A stretch of 64,000 nt of DNA from the NCBI GenBank assembly GCA_029531795.1, contig JAPEIS010000011.1:1612001-1676000 (forward strand). The letters are read 5' to 3'. Position 1 is the stretch's first letter; each line of letters opens with the position of its first letter. Both the position numbers and the translations under genes were made by a program. Of the stretch, positions 33,890 to 47,149 are shown in pieces. A model generated the notes under the pieces. It saw only the letters and a program-made list of their open reading frames with translations. It was not told where the DNA came from and did no database searches. The stretch comes from Sclerotinia nivalis. Taxonomy: Eukaryota > Ascomycota > Leotiomycetes > Helotiales > Sclerotiniaceae.

Positions 33890-36049
33890 TTTATATTCGA
33901 TACTTTCTCAAAATCGATATTTCGGTTGTAATTATAAATTAGGTTTTGATTATTATTAATAATTGATAATAAACCTTTAATCTTTTTATATATTTATAAT
34001 TGTTTTCGAAAATCCGAATCAATATCTAAATCATCAATATAATCATTGATTATATTATTATTTGTATTCGATATAATTGTAATCTTTTTCTTATTATTTT
34101 AAATTATATCAATTTCTAATTTAATCTTTTTTTGTAATAAACAAATTGTTCCAAAAGATTGTATTTCAGATTAGAATTTCCAAATTCGATGAATCTTATT
34201 ATACAAATCTATCAAAAATATTAGCAAAATATATAAGATCAAAACAGATATAAAATTAAAATATTTATTGTTTTTATATTCTCAAATCTTTTTAATACTT
34301 TTTTATCGATTCTATTATTATCAAGAGTATAATCTATTTGTTCTTGAATTGTATATATAATTATAATAAATATAGCTATTATTATTTCAGAATAAAAGAA
34401 TTCAATTTTTGTTGATATAATATATTTCTTTTAATATATCCTTTTGATCTATAGAAAAGCTATACAAAATATTTGATTAGTAATGAATTTAAAAAGTCTT
34501 TTCTTTTATTTGTTTTAGAAAGAATATTTTATAAAAATATTAGAATAATAAATATAACGTAAATTGATGCAGATAATAAAGATAATAAGAATAATAAGGA
34601 TAATAAAAATAATAAAAATAATAAAAATAATAAAAATGAATAGGATAGTAAGAATAGATAAAATGATAAAAATAAAAAGATCAATGAAGAATATTTGGAA
34701 TCTTAATAATGAATATAATATAAGAATTGAGTTATAAAAATAAATTTGAAGATAATTTTATTATATTATAATTAATTTTTAATGCTATCAAATTAATTAT
34801 TAACCTTTTTCAAAATTTCTTATTGTACTTTTCTTTTGGGAATAAAAAATTATTTATAATATCCCGAATTTTTTGTATAAGATTTGCTTGATTTTCATTT
34901 ATATAATTCTCAAATTATTCAAATTAGTATTCATTAAAAATATATATTAATCATTAATAATCATTTACTTTTTTTATAATAATATTTATAAAAGAATATT
35001 GAAAATATTAAGGATCAAATTCTTAATGAAATGTTTGATATAATTTCCAATATATTATTATTGTCTTTGATAGATTTAGTTTGTTTTAAATTAAAAAGTA
35101 TATCCGATATTATAATTTTCTATTATAAAAATATTTTTTCAATAACTAAAAGCTTTTATAATAATTTGTAATGGAATATTCTTCAATAGATTTTGTTTGA
35201 TTCTTCTTTTTGAATAATTATTTGTTTTATTTCAATAGAATCGCCCAGAATAATAATAATTATTATTATTTGAGAATAAAACAGTATTTGATGATTCAAA
35301 TGTTAATAATAAAGATAATTTTTGATGTAATATTTATATTCGATTATAGATGATTTTTGATTCATTGAATTAAAATTCTTTTTGAAGATATATAAAATAA
35401 GGTTTTCTATAAGGATTGATTAGTAAATGCTATATATTTTTCGCTATTGATTTATTTCGATTATTTGATAAGCTTTCAAGTTTTCTTGATTTTTAAAAGA
35501 TATATAAGCTTTTATTAAATGATTTGATATATAATAATAAAAAGTAATATAAATCGTTAAAATAATATAAATAATTTGAATTGTTTTTGATATTGATTGT
35601 ATACCTTTTCTCTTTGTAAGTATATTAGAATTATTATCTTCATCTTCTTTATTTTCTTTATCTTCAGAATCAGAATTGTTATTGAAGTTTTTATTATAGT
35701 TTTGATCTTCTATATAATTCTTATTATTATATTGATAATATTATCGATCAATTTAAAGCTTATTATTAAATATACTTTCAAATTCAAATCAACTTTGAAA
35801 AAATTAAAATATAAATAGTTAATAAATTTTATATATTTCTATTAATTATTTCTCTTTTGCAAATTATATTCTATTAAATTTGATTTATATTTTTATATAT
35901 TAATAGTTTTTGTAAAAATAGAACTTCTTATTTACGAATATATTTATCATTATTCTTTTTTGATTTTTGTTTGATAAAACTTATATTATCAAAAAAAAAA
36001 TTTAATTTGAAAAGTTAAAATTATATTATTTATTTCAATTTTTATTTAT
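33890..36049. other. AT-rich DNA, unassigned
   Basis: Expected to contain the 3' part of the minus-strand Copia D4 if that element were complete, but neither RNase H nor LTR could be read. A degenerate 9-bp repeat (AATAATAAA type) is at 34570-34640. An open stretch at 35597-35818 is Ile/Phe-rich without a recognisable domain. Confidence 0.4.
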
Positions 36050-36791
36050 TAGAATTAAGATTGAAGAATAAATTGTAAAATAAGATTATTATAAGTTTGA
36101 AGATAATACTCGATCAATAATGATATATTTGTTAGGGATTTTGTAATTATTAAAAAGATAGTATATAATTAAAATATCAAAAGGATTATATAAAATATTG
36201 ATAAAGATATTGATTATATCATATTAGATAATGATTATTATAACGATTCGGAATGATCAATTAGCAAATGTAACAATATAAATAGTTTCAATTATACTTT
36301 TAGTCTGGAAATTTCCTTATATTAATAAACGAAAGTGGCAATGAATAATTAAATCTTGATTATTATATTTATATATAAATACTTATTGAAAAAAAATCGG
36401 CTTTATAAATTCCAATCTGGAATCGATTTCACACTAGGTATTTCTAACTTTAAAATTATTAATTTCAAAATTATAGTTTTATTTGAATCAATATTCTATT
36501 TAATGATTTTCTAATTGATAATAAAAGTAGAGTAGTTTCAAAACTGCAAATATATGAATTCAAGGAAAGAGTATTGTTTGTAATTTATTGGTAGTAGATC
36601 AGATAAATAATAATAATGGCTTTGTTTTAGTTTTAGTAATAATTATATTATGAATTGTTACAAATTGAGAACGTTCTTTTATATTATTCATTTCAATTTG
36701 ATTAAATCAAAAGGTAGAATGAAAATCGTTAAAACAATTTAATCCCGATAAACCTGTCTTTTATACGATAACAGTTCTTATATAAAATATA
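36050..36791 (-). mobile_element. Copia fragment D4 (minus strand), broken by Copia D1
   Basis: The reverse complement aligns with 53560-54520 of D1 and, in the same orientation, with 57290-57990 of D3. It encodes part of the Copia RT, including the N-terminal segment leading to the R-L-V/I-I-x-G-D-L-Q region. The homology stops exactly where the LTR of D1 begins (36792), so D1 was inserted here. The other half of D4 must lie outside the window. Confidence 0.82.
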
Positions 36792-37149
36792 TATCACGGG
36801 TAATTATATGATATTTAATTATATGATTGGTGATCTACGATCATTACATCTTTTATGATTATTATATCCTTCATTTCATATTAGTTATCAAGCTTTTCTA
36901 GATTTTATCGATTCTTATGATTGTCAATCCTTTTTTGATATACTATAGATCGAAGTTTAGTCTAATCGATGCTTTTTGTCGATTAGATAGTTTTCATTAA
37001 GTTTGTATATACTATTCTCGATTTTTAAGATCGAGGATAGGTTATTCAATACAGTTCTTATTCAATATACATTTAATTGTATCATTTCAATATAATTATT
37101 TTCTTTTTGATTTCTTCAATATGCTTTGTTATCGTATTATTTTATAATA
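36792..37149 (+). repeat. 5' LTR of Copia D1
   Basis: About 358 bp, starts TATCACGGGTAAT (from TGTCACGGGTAAT) and ends TTTATAATA. It aligns to the LTR at 59004-59401 at both ends, but is about 40 bp shorter and more divergent in the middle, so D1 may belong to another subfamily or carry a deletion. Confidence 0.82.
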
Positions 37150-38567
37150 GTTCTAAATCTGATAGTTTTTAATCTGTTCAAACTTCTATTATACAATTAT
37201 TCAATTCGTAAAGGATTGTTCTTTTTTATTTCTTTTTTATTTTCATCACAAATCCAATTATTCTATATATCTTTTCTATTACTTTTCAAATATAACGAAA
37301 GATCAATCTGATTTTCTTCTTCTTGTTATTTGTATTCAATAATTAGAATAATATCTCCGTTTGCAAAATAAATATTTAATTATCGGAATCTGGGAATTAA
37401 TAGATCCGGATAACGATCTTCTTGTATTCATTTCAAGCAAAATCATTCTTAGCTTTGATTTGGCAAACAAATCAATCATTTTTTAGATCGATTAGTTATT
37501 TATTAGATTATCAGTTTTATTTTTTGTTATCGATCTTCAAACGAAATATGATTAAGGTAATCAAGATCGATATCAATAGAAATTCTCGGAATATCTTGCA
37601 ACAATTTAAATCCGATAAGATACAAATAAAGATATTGATATAGGGAATTCCGATAGAAATATATTGGGATTTATATTAATTCAATTTATTGTTTTTTTTT
37701 TTTTTTAAGATATCTTAATCGAATTCAATACTTTTTAAATGAAATATCGATATCGTTAATATAAGTATATTCAGAATCACAAAGTTTTTCGAGATATATA
37801 TAAATAAATCGAATCAATTAAAGATCAAGTTTATTTTATAAAACTTTTTATTTGCAATAAGGATATTATATTTCTTTTATTCAAAATAATTATTTCATTA
37901 TTTAAATAGAAATTCGTTTTTATAGTAATTATTGTTAAAATAATAATATTATATAAATATCGATTTGTATTAATACAAGTATTATTCAATAGAATTGATT
38001 TTGTCAAATAATATAAGGATTGGATTATAATTTATATCAAAGTTTTTTTATATAAGATAATTGAAATTTAGAATAAAGTAGCTATTATTGTAAGTAATTA
38101 ATATTAGATTGTTTTCAATTTAATTAAATACAATGATTATATAGATCGAGATGAATAATCAATTTGGATTATTTAATCTTTTATTTCAATAATTCAAAGA
38201 TGTTTTTGAAGGATTAGTTTTTCAGAATTTGTTTACTTTTAAAATCAAAGAAGATATGTATTTCATTTTTAATTCTTTTTAAAATAATAAAAAGTTTAAA
38301 AAGAATAAAAAAATGATCAATTCTAAAGACAATTAGGATATTAATAGAATTTAGAGATGTTTTTGTAAAACAGAAATTGATTGAAAGAATAGATTAGAGT
38401 ATCAATATTATATAAACAATTATCGAATTATAGAGTTAATATTCATTAATAAAGCAAATATGATACTTTAATAATATTATATTGAATCCGAATTAAAGAT
38501 GATTAGGGATCGAATTAATTTATAATTATAAAAGCATTTATATATTAAATAGATTAAAAAAGAATAG
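37150..38567 (+). pseudogene. gag: Leader and gag region of Copia D1
   Basis: Aligns to 59402-60831 of D2. Open stretches at 37126-37311 and 37422-37643 lie here; the second has better preserved codons (CAAGCAAAATCATTC). I could not read a zinc knuckle. The assignment comes from position between LTR and protease. Confidence 0.6.
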
Positions 38568-38950
38568 ATGAAATCAAATATAGATCCTTCTGAAACTTTA
38601 TTCAATACTATTATCTTTGATATTCGAATTAATCAAATAAAGATCTATATTACTATTATAGAGGTTTATTGGTTTTTCAATAATATTTTATTTAATAATG
38701 CTATATATATTATAAACGATATCTTTTTTATAAATAATTATCGATATATATTATTTAGTTTTAATAATCTTGTAAAGGTAGATATTATATTCTTTCAAGT
38801 TTTAAATTGTAGTATTCGAACAATCAAGGGAATTATCGAAAGAAAGGATTATTTTAATGATAATCTTATTTTAAACAATATAATATTAATCTTTGGTTTT
38901 TATATCAATATTGTTTCGAAGATTCGATTATTGAAAATTGATATATAATA
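38568..38950 (+). pseudogene. Aspartic protease of Copia D1
   Basis: An open stretch of 126 codons. W-F-F-N-N at 38670-38684 corresponds to the Copia motif W-x-x-D-S/T-G, with the catalytic Asp now Asn (38679-38681). It continues with I-N-D-I-F-F, then the G-I-I-E-x-K-D-Y segment and I-L-I-F-G-F-Y-I-N-I-V-S-K-I-R-L-L, matching the conserved V-P-G-x-x-x-N-L-L/V-S strand that closes the Copia protease. Its parallel in D2 is 60832-61200. It would cut Gag-Pol in the particle. Confidence 0.88.
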
Positions 38951-40166
38951 TCCTAAATACGATTATATTTTTCGTAAAGAAGATTTTTCAAATAGTATTA
39001 TAATAATTAAATATATTTATACTGAAAATTTTGTATTTTTAAAATATAAATTATTTTCAATCTATTCGAGTATTCTTTTATTTATTTCTATAAATAATTC
39101 TTTTTTGATATATTCAGTAATGAATTATAAAATCAATAAAACATTTTATCAATTTTGTAATCTATCTCTTTTTAAAGAGAATATAAATGAATTATAGTAT
39201 GAATATTCAAGATATTTGAGAAAGGAAATATTCGAATATTTAATATTTGTAATACGAAATATAAAGATAAAAAATATTATTTGTATCGAATATATAAATT
39301 ATATTTGTATTTATACAAAACAGATTATCTTTTGTATATCAAATGATTATCAATTATCTTAATTATTTTACAAAATCCAATAAGATCTTTTTGATTTCGA
39401 TAAAGAATATATAGATATATTATGATTTCTTATAATCAAAAATATATATAATAGGAAAATCTTTTTGTATCTTTTTTATAGGAAAATCTATAATGAAATA
39501 TTTTCTATTATATAAAGTTTCTTTGTTTGGATTCATTATAAATATAATTTAACAATTATAAGAATCAAATAGGATAATAATATATTTATTATTAGAATTA
39601 TAGAAAATATATTTTTCGAGAAATAAATCAAATAGAAAGGTATTAAATTTGAATTATTCTTTTCTTATATATACAAATCCAATAAAGGATTAGAATATAT
39701 AAAATAAGAAATAATTATCAAATAAATCAAAATAAGAATTATATTGAATTTATTAGACAAATTATAAATAAAAATAATATAAACTGTAATTTATTTGTAT
39801 AATATAAGCCCTTTGAAGATCAAATCCTTCAAATCTTCAAATGAGATATTCGATATATAATTCTGTAATTATTTTTGCAAAGATAATTCTTTATTTGTAA
39901 AGAAAATATCTAACGATCTTTGTTTCAATTAGAATAGAATCTATAAATATAGATATAGAGTTTATTTTTTGAATAAGAACAAAAAAGTTGGATTCAACAA
40001 AAGATGATATAAAATCAATCTTTAAGTATATATTGAGTATTTAGTAGATTATATTTCAGGTATATTAATTTATTATATATAAATACTCAAATTCGATAGA
40101 ATTATTATTATTTGGAATATTATATTTAACTAAAATTTCATTTATTATATAAATTCTATTAATCAA
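38951..40166 (+). pseudogene. Integrase of Copia D1
   Basis: The reading follows the protease in the same frame with stops. The pre-integrase zinc region is near 39180-39330 (I-x-x-I-I-C-I-E-Y-I-N-Y, Cys largely Tyr). The core includes K-T-D-Y/Q-I near 39320, the I-E-F-E/F-x-x-S-Y-I-Y segment near 39640-39670, and a later I-N-x-I-N-x-x-K-I region. It aligns along its length to 61200-62450 of D2. It would insert the cDNA. Confidence 0.75.
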
Positions 40167-40640
40167 ATGATTAATATTTACAATATGAAAGAGTTCAAGC
40201 AACTAACAAGAATCTTCAATATACAAAACTATATTGAAATGAATAAAACGATTATTCAATATAAGAACAATTATAAAGATTTTATTTATTTATTTATTTT
40301 CATTGATCGGAAAATTCATGATTTAATTATCAAATGTATTTTAAATCTATTATTATTTACAAACGAGTTGGATTCGGAAATGGAGATAGATTTGAAGGGT
40401 GATAATGGGAATACAGAATTCGGTTTAGGATTATCTAATTTATTTAATCTTTCAGATGATAATGATAGAGCAAATAATAAATATATATGAATATCAATCG
40501 ATTTTTTTATTAGAAAGATTGGAAATATAAATTTTATTATTGAGGGGCAATTATATTTTGTAGATAAAAATGCTAATGTTGTTTAAAAGGATATTTGTAA
40601 CGATAATTCGAATTTCGATTTTATAGAATGTATTGATATA
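40167..40640 (+). pseudogene. Integrase-RT linker of Copia D1, first part
   Basis: An open stretch to 40490 (107 codons) in the same frame as the protease stretch, 1599 bases (a multiple of three) downstream. It ends with an acidic, low-complexity segment (E-M-E-I-D-L-K-G-D-N-G-N-T-E), as Copia polyproteins have between integrase and RT. It aligns to 62430-62900 of D2. The homology stops at 40640, where TA precedes the inverted-repeat element, and resumes at 53132. Confidence 0.8.
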
Positions 40641-40690
40641 CAGTTCTCATCACCCAACTATATACAAAATTCTTTTTTTTCAAAATTGAA
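40641..40690. repeat. Left terminal inverted repeat of element M
   Basis: Matches the inverse of 53080-53129 with few mismatches and a small difference in the length of A/T runs. Confidence 0.9.
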
Positions 40691-41330
40691 TAACTTTTAT
40701 ATCAAAATGTAGCCCTGTATCGGGGGAGTATAATGAACTAATTTCTTTTTCGAAAATATCTATTCAAATTTTTTTAATTTAAGAAATAAATTTTTCTTCA
40801 AAATATTTTGAAATATAAATAATCAAAAATCAAAAAATGATATTTCATATAATATACCCTCTTTTTGTATTATCATTATTATTCCCTTTTTTGTTATCGT
40901 TTGTGTATCTACAATTACAAACTCTTATTGCTATTATCTTGAAGTTATTCAGAAAGTATAAATCATACTCTTGAAAAATATAATTCACAAATTAATCCAC
41001 AATATATAAATGAAGTTGTAGGAAATAATCTCAAGATTTTATTCAAACTTTATTTTTATATTATATAAACATAAACTATATTTGAATTAAACTACTTTAA
41101 TACTATAAATAACTCAAAATGAAGAACTCAAACAACCTCAAAAGATTGTATACAAATATTCAATCAGAATCTTTAGTTTCTAATGAATTCAAAGATTTTA
41201 GTAAAGAAGAACAAAAGGTTTTGTAATCAAGTTTCTAGATTTATAAATAGATATAAAAAGGGATTGAATATAAAAACAGTAATATAGTATATATAATGGT
41301 AGAAAAGGTATAGGAAGATTTCAAAGAAGA
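40691..41330. other. Internal DNA of element M, left part
   Basis: No conserved domain. A plus-strand reading starts at 41119 and is open for 36 codons with E-F-K-D-F-S-K-E-E-Q before a stop; it may be the start of a protein but is too short to identify. Confidence 0.45.
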
Positions 41331-41399
41331 TAAATAAAATCAAAGTAATCTTTTAATTTATAAATTGTATAAAGAATCGAGGATATATATTCTAATAGA

Positions 41400-41690
41400 A
41401 CTTTGTAGATTTGAGTCAAATTATTAGTTTCGTTATTCCTTTTATATTTCCCAAAAGATAAAGGATAGCTTCAAATGATAGTAACTTTGAAAGGATTTTT
41501 TGAACGTTTTCAATTTTACAAAAGTAAAAATGAAAAAAGGATTTTCTTTTTCTATATAAATATAAAATATAAAGATCTTTATAATTGAATCGATTATAAT
41601 ATATTATGAAATTGCTATATTGAGATCTAGCTACCAAAATATATCTTAATATCGTTCGTTCAAAAGAAAGTATAATCAATTGATTGTTAT
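41400..41690 (-). pseudogene. C-terminal end of LINE C1 ORF2
   Basis: An open stretch at 41416-41679 in the ORF2 frame. After R-Y-I-L-V-A-R-S it reads Y-I-L-Y-L-Y-R-K-R-K-S-F-F-H-F-Y-F-C, which fits a C-x-C-x6-H-x3-C knuckle of Tad-like ORF2 ends with the first two Cys now Tyr. The matching part of C2 is 47215-47500. Confidence 0.75.
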
Positions 41691-42420
41691 AAATTATAAA
41701 AAGATCTTTATAGTTTAATAATACTATAATTATTTATAATCTTGATCTTGTTAATTTAGTATTCGATTTAGTAATCCTTCTCAAGAAAATGAAAATGCAA
41801 ATAGAATAAAATAAGAATAGAAGTATTGTTCCTTCTTTAGCTGTTTTATTCGCTATTTTGTTTCTAGGGATATCTAGATACCCAGGAATTTATCGAATTC
41901 GAATTGAACTAGGATAGGTATATAGCAAACGAAATCTGAAGGGTCAAATTGTAATTAATTTGCAGAATTCTTCGAATACAAATTAAAAAAATCCAATCTA
42001 ATAAAAGCCTAAATATATAACAACCTTCAGATTATCCAAGAAAATCCAAAGATCTATAACAAATCTAGTTGAGAATAATTGAATCATTATTTGAGTACCT
42101 TTCAAAATTATAATTACTTCAGCATCAAAAACTTCAATATTATAGCTTAATGAAAAAACCTATCGATTCATTTGTAGATTATATTAATAGATTATTGATC
42201 TATTTTCTGTAGTACTATTTAAAGTTTCGCTTTTTGATCTATTGAAGAAAACTTACAGATCACTTTTTGAAATCGTAAATATAAATCTTTCGAAATCCTT
42301 AACTATTCGTTCTTTCAAACGATCGAAAGAATTATTGATTCTAGTTTCTGTAGTAATATATAGTTCTTTGTTTCTTTAAAAGGGAAATATAATTGAATTA
42401 ATATATTCGACTTTTGGAAA
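41691..42420 (-). pseudogene. RNase H of LINE C1
   Basis: Corresponds to the better preserved 47543-47848 of C2 and to the RNase H of LINE E. The final strand with R-W-I and the G-N-E-T-A-D-K-like helix lies at about 41760-41910, with stops. The domain lies downstream of RT as in Tad1 elements. Confidence 0.75.
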
Positions 42421-42479
42421 GACTAGGATAATTCTTGAAAACCTTGATTCGACAATTCTAATACTAGCTTTAGTTAGAA

Positions 42480-44230
42480 TATTTTTGATTCAAATTCGAA
42501 GAAAGTATTTAAAATCGAATCGAGCTGTTCGAGTTGCGAAACTTTGAAATATCAGATTAAGTTCAATCTCAAAGAATATCAGATTTGATTTCTTATATAA
42601 AGTAGTAGAATTAATTATATAGAATATAAAAAGGATTGTTTGAGTATTAATTAATATAATCTTATTCAAAAGTTTCAAATATCCATCTATTTAATTCGAA
42701 ATTATGAAATTTAGATTTCGTTTCCTAATTCGATTAGATCATTAAGTTTCGATTACAAAATAGCATTTCTTCAAAATACAAATAGTAATTATTCTTTAAA
42801 ACAAAATTAATAGAATATCTCGAATTATTCTTTCAAACAAGTATAAAGTATTTGCAATTGTAAAAACCTTAATTATAAGGATTTGGATATGAAATTTGAA
42901 ATTCAATTCCTTATCAAAGTAGATTTCCAATTATCTCAATAGATTTGGTTTCTTTGTTATTGAAAGATTTTCTATATAAATGATAAGGTTTTCAATACCT
43001 TTCCTAAAATCTTTAAAGAAATATATCAATTCAGATTTTTTAGGATCGAAAGTGATCTCTTCAAATTTATCCCAATTCAAAACCTTTAGCATTTCAGATT
43101 GTAATTGATTACAATTAGATTATAAATTTAAAGAAAAAATTATTAATACAATATCATCTATATATTCAAATCTTCGAATAGGATTGTTTAATCAAAATAA
43201 AAAGGCTATATAAAGTATAAAAAAAATAAACAAAATTAAAGAGTTTTATAACAAATTATGTCTAATATTAGTATTGAATTTTGTTTCGTTGTTGAATCGA
43301 ATATAAACTGATCGATTTATGGAAAATGATTATATTCATCGAATTAAATTATCAGATTATTTTTGTTCTCTGAATTGATGAATTAAATATTCTAAGAAAA
43401 TAATATCAAAAGTATCTTTGATATTTATAATTAATAAAGTAATTTTAGAATCTAAATTCAAAATCATTTCTATATTATATATAAAACAAATTGTGAAATC
43501 TATCGATAAATACAAAGAAAGCACTTCGAATTATTACTTGATTAATACTTTAAGAATTATAACAATCCAATATATCTTTTTAATAATCAAATATTCGAAG
43601 CCTTTTCCTAATACTGAAAATAAAACTATTGGTTTATAAGATTTAGAATTTGTATAATCTGATTTATTCGGTTTTAGAATGATAGCTATAATCATTGATC
43701 GAAAGTATTCAAAATGATAATCTATTTCAAAACATTTTTGAAAAAGTTATAGAATATTAGATTCAATCTATAATTATATTAACTACAATATCTTAATTGG
43801 GATTTCGTTTATATTAGGAACTATATTACCTATATAGAGAATAGCAATTTGAATATCTTGAATTATAATTTTAGAGAATAGAATAAAGCAAATAAAGATT
43901 ATAAAGAAATCGAAAAAGATATCATCAATCTCAATTGTATTTGTTAATAAATTATTGATAAATAGATCTCTTTTGATTTGAATAATTATAATAAAAAAGT
44001 AATCTAAAAGATTTATTAAAGAAAGAATTCGATATATTCCAATTGATTGATATCATTTTGTCATTTTAAAAATATTCTTTATTTCTTTAACTAAATCAAA
44101 TTTAGATAATCAGAATTCCTTTTTCGCTTTCTTGATAATCTTTCGAAGATTCTGTTTTGATTCTGTAAAGTTATTCGTTCGATTTTCCTGAACAATTATT
44201 CGGTAGGCTTTGTTCTATTATAATTGATCT
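42480..44230 (-). pseudogene. Reverse transcriptase of LINE C1
   Basis: The catalytic box Y-I-D-D is intact at 43153-43164, within F-E-Y-I-D-D-I-V-L, and is followed by L-N-W-D-K-F-E-E-I-T-F-D-P-K-K-S-E-L-I-Y-F, the usual end of the LINE palm. The finger region with D-I-K-G-T-F-D is at about 43400. The open stretch 42490-42678 is the thumb/connection part in the same frame. Open stretches on the other strand (43418-43639) are shadows. Confidence 0.87.
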
Positions 44231-45120
44231 ATATTTCGATTGAGTAATCTTTGAATTGATTCTATATATACTAATTATATCGATTGAATAATATTCAAAG
44301 CTAAATTATCAAGATCAGAAATTGTAAATAAGGATTGAAGATCTAGATTTGTTAGATTTTCTATTAATAGAATTGAAAAAAGCTTTTTATCAAATGTATC
44401 AATTTGTAATCTTTGGATTGGATCTTGGAATTTTGTATTTCAATTTAAAGTTGTTAGTAAGGATTTGTGATCGAAAATTATATCAAGATAAAAAACGAAT
44501 ATTGTATTAGCTATATATAATTCTGAAAAAAATATAAGATCGAAAATACTATTCAAATTATAAATAATTTCACCGATTATAGAAAGAAGATTGAAAAAAT
44601 GATTATCTAATCAATTTATAAAAAGCTTTATAAAATTAAAATATATAAAACAAAAGAGATCCTATTTTATATAATAAAGATTCAAATCCTTTATAAAAAA
44701 TATAAAATTAAAAAAGAAAAAAGGTAAATTGCATAAATCTTTTATTGTTTGATTTTCATTTTAATTGTTTCTAAAAGTATTATAAATATTGATAATTGTA
44801 AAAGTAGAATTAATGATAAATTGAAAATATAGAAATAATAAATTCCGAAAAAAGAAAATAAATCGAAGTTAATTAGCTCGAATATCTATTCCTTTACAAA
44901 TATAAAACATTACTCGAAGATAGATTTTCCAATTATCGAATAATATAAAAGTTTCGTAAACCAAATGGGATTTAGTAATTTGATATAAGATATCTGAGAA
45001 TATATAAAGTTCTTGAATCAGAATTATATCAATATAAGAATTATCAGTTAAGGAAAATACTAATTTGTAAAAGCTAGCATCTTTAATTATATTAACTTGT
45101 AAGATAATCAAGGGTTTTGA
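44231..45120 (-). pseudogene. AP endonuclease of LINE C1
   Basis: The open stretch 44869-45111 gives the N-terminal part with I-D-I-I-L-I-Q-E-L (catalytic Glu kept), K-S-H-L-V-Y-E-T-F and the R-V-M-F-Y-I-C-K-G strand. Downstream the frame gives F-D-H/S-D-H-K-S-L-L-T-T-L near 44460-44480, and the post-domain helix before RT at about 44180-44260. The enzyme would nick target DNA for priming. Confidence 0.87.
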
Positions 45121-45199
45121 AAATATTCTTGAATTATATATTAAACAGGATTAGAAAAGAAGCAATTTCTAATATAATAAAACGATTAGAAAGGTTGAA

Positions 45200-46640
45200 A
45201 GGAAATAAAGCTAATAAAGATAATATCTAAATAATTTGAATTAAAATTGAAAGAGTAATAAATTCTTCTATTGAAGAATCAACTTTTGAAGTTTTAAAGC
45301 ATTTTGTATTGATACAAATTCTGATTCTAGTTATCTTTGATATTTTCTGAATAGTTTGTTTTTCTGTTTTGGATTTGGGATCTTTGATAATAAGACGAAG
45401 AGGGTATTCAGAATTATTTATTGGATGAGATTTATTATAATATAGGCATTTTGCTAAACAATTATAAATTGTATTATATTTAATAGAATGATTTTTTTTC
45501 TATATGCTTGATTGTATTATAGATTCGGTATTTTTCAAAATGAAAACAAATTCGAGTATTGTATTATTGAAAGTATCAAATATATTGGATTATTTTGAAT
45601 TTGAAAGGGATCTGAAAGGTATTAATTGTAGTTCCTAGAATCTAGAGATTTTTGGGAAAAGCTGTATATTGTAAAACTAAAAAGCTCAAAAACCAAATAG
45701 AATTATATAAATTGGATTTTTTGCTTTATATAAATTCAATTATTTAAATCATTCATTGTTCAATATTATTATTGATAACCTTGAATATAGTTTCCGATTC
45801 GATTAAAACGATAATCAATCATTGTAAATCTCCCAGAGTTATAATAGTTCATAGAATATAGTTCAATCGATAAATAATCTATAATTATTATCGTTCGATT
45901 TTGCAAATTTAGAATACTTTTTCAATTATATTTGAAAGGTTTTCCAAAGCTATTAAATCCGTTAAAGAATTCGTATATAATACAAATCCAGTATTTATTA
46001 TTTGAATTTCTTTAAGAAATTTTATATTAATTCTTAATTGTTCTTTCAATATATTTAATACAACAAAAGAACCAACTTTTCGAATTAGATAATCGAATTC
46101 GATATAAACAAAAAGACAAGTATTAGTTTTGTTCAAAGTTTTAAATTGGGTTTTGGATTGGCTTCTAGCTTTTGAGATTATAGATTGTATAATTGAAATT
46201 GTAGTTTTCTGAATATAGATAGAATCCTTAAAATATTGAATTATAATTTTTTATTGTATAGAATTAGAATTTAATTGAACAAGAAGGACAATAAAGAGTT
46301 TGGTAATTCGAAAAGGATATGATTTATTGATATATAAATCGAAATGTTTGTTTGCAATAGAAAAGATATCGGTACAAAATACAATCAGGGGTTTACGAAA
46401 TCGAATAAGGAAAGCTCGAATTGCTTTAGTATTAAAGTATTTATTCTATAATAAAACAATAAAGTTAAAGATCTATTGATCTTCATTTGCTTTATTAATA
46501 ATAGTATTAATTGTATTGATCAAAAACTAAAAAAGGAAAAGAATCAAAGGAACAAAAGGTATAATAATAGAAACGCATCTGTATAATACCTATTAAGACT
46601 GAAAAGTTTCGTTTTTAAATCCTATAGATAATAAGAACGA
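45200..46640 (-). pseudogene. ORF1 of LINE C1 (Gag-like RNA-binding protein)
   Basis: The open stretch 45909-46136 has the RRM-like feature I-I-N-T-G-F-V-L-Y-T-N-S and a following helix with L-I-A-L-E-N-L, as in the ORF1 protein of Tad-like LINEs. A CCHC-type region is expected near 45400-45480 but is badly mutated. It lies in another frame than ORF2. The matching stretch in C2 is 51686-51934. Confidence 0.75.
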
Positions 46641-46710
46641 TCGATTGATCAATGAAACACAATAATAAACACGTTTTTCGAAAAATTCAATTCTTCGATA
46701 ATGTTATATG

Positions 46711-47113
46711 CTGTACTTAAAAAGATGTGTGTGTATATGTATATGATATTTTTCGTCTGAGGCTCTGTACGAAGCACAAGCCTCAAATTCCCAATTGGGA
46801 CAAAAGATATCAGGGGAGAAAGACCCCTGGATTTCTAATTAGTTAATTTAAGTTTATTAGTATTATATATACTAAATACTTCAACAGAATTTATATAATT
46901 GTTATTACGTATTGAGTTAATTCTTTGAATAGATATTTCAGTTGTTCTTTACAATATAATTAGATCCCTCGATTTTTGATCTTTTCTTTTTTGTTATCGT
47001 AATTGAGCTTTTTAATATGTTTTGTTAATATAAAAAAATTTTATTTTTTTTTAAAGTTTATACAAATTCAATCTTTTCGAACCAAAACCCAATACTTTAT
47101 ACAAAAAGAACCC
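46711..47113. other. Internal DNA of element M between the two LINEs, with a G+C patch
   Basis: 46740-46840 is much less AT-rich than its surroundings and holds two hairpins: GAGGCT with AGCCTC around a loop of about 14 bases, and AGGGG-AGAAAGA-CCCCT. A GTGTGTGTATATGTATAT repeat precedes. No protein recognised. It may be part of element M or a small solo LTR. Confidence 0.5.
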
Positions 47114-47149
47114 AAAAATAAAATAAAATAAAATAAAATAAAATAAAAT
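47114..47149 (-). repeat. Pentanucleotide 3' tail of LINE C2
   Basis: About seven TAAAA units (TTTTA on the LINE strand). C1 keeps only one or two units, and LINE E has ATCA units, so tails differ between subfamilies. Confidence 0.85.

Larger units (their letters stand above)
41331..46710 (-). mobile_element. Near full-length Tad1-like LINE C1
   Basis: About 5.4 kb on the minus strand. It aligns along its whole length to LINE C2 (47114-52799). It contains ORF1 and ORF2 with endonuclease, RT, RNase H and a C-terminal Cys/His region. Open stretches at 45111, 42678 and 41679 share one frame, so ORF2 has stops but no net indels. The 3' end has only one or two AAAAT units. No clean target duplication could be shown. 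It belongs to the same clade as LINE E but another subfamily. Confidence 0.92.

Noticed and set aside
35597..35818. Ile/Phe-rich plus-strand reading
   Set aside because: No domain, and composition alone explains it.
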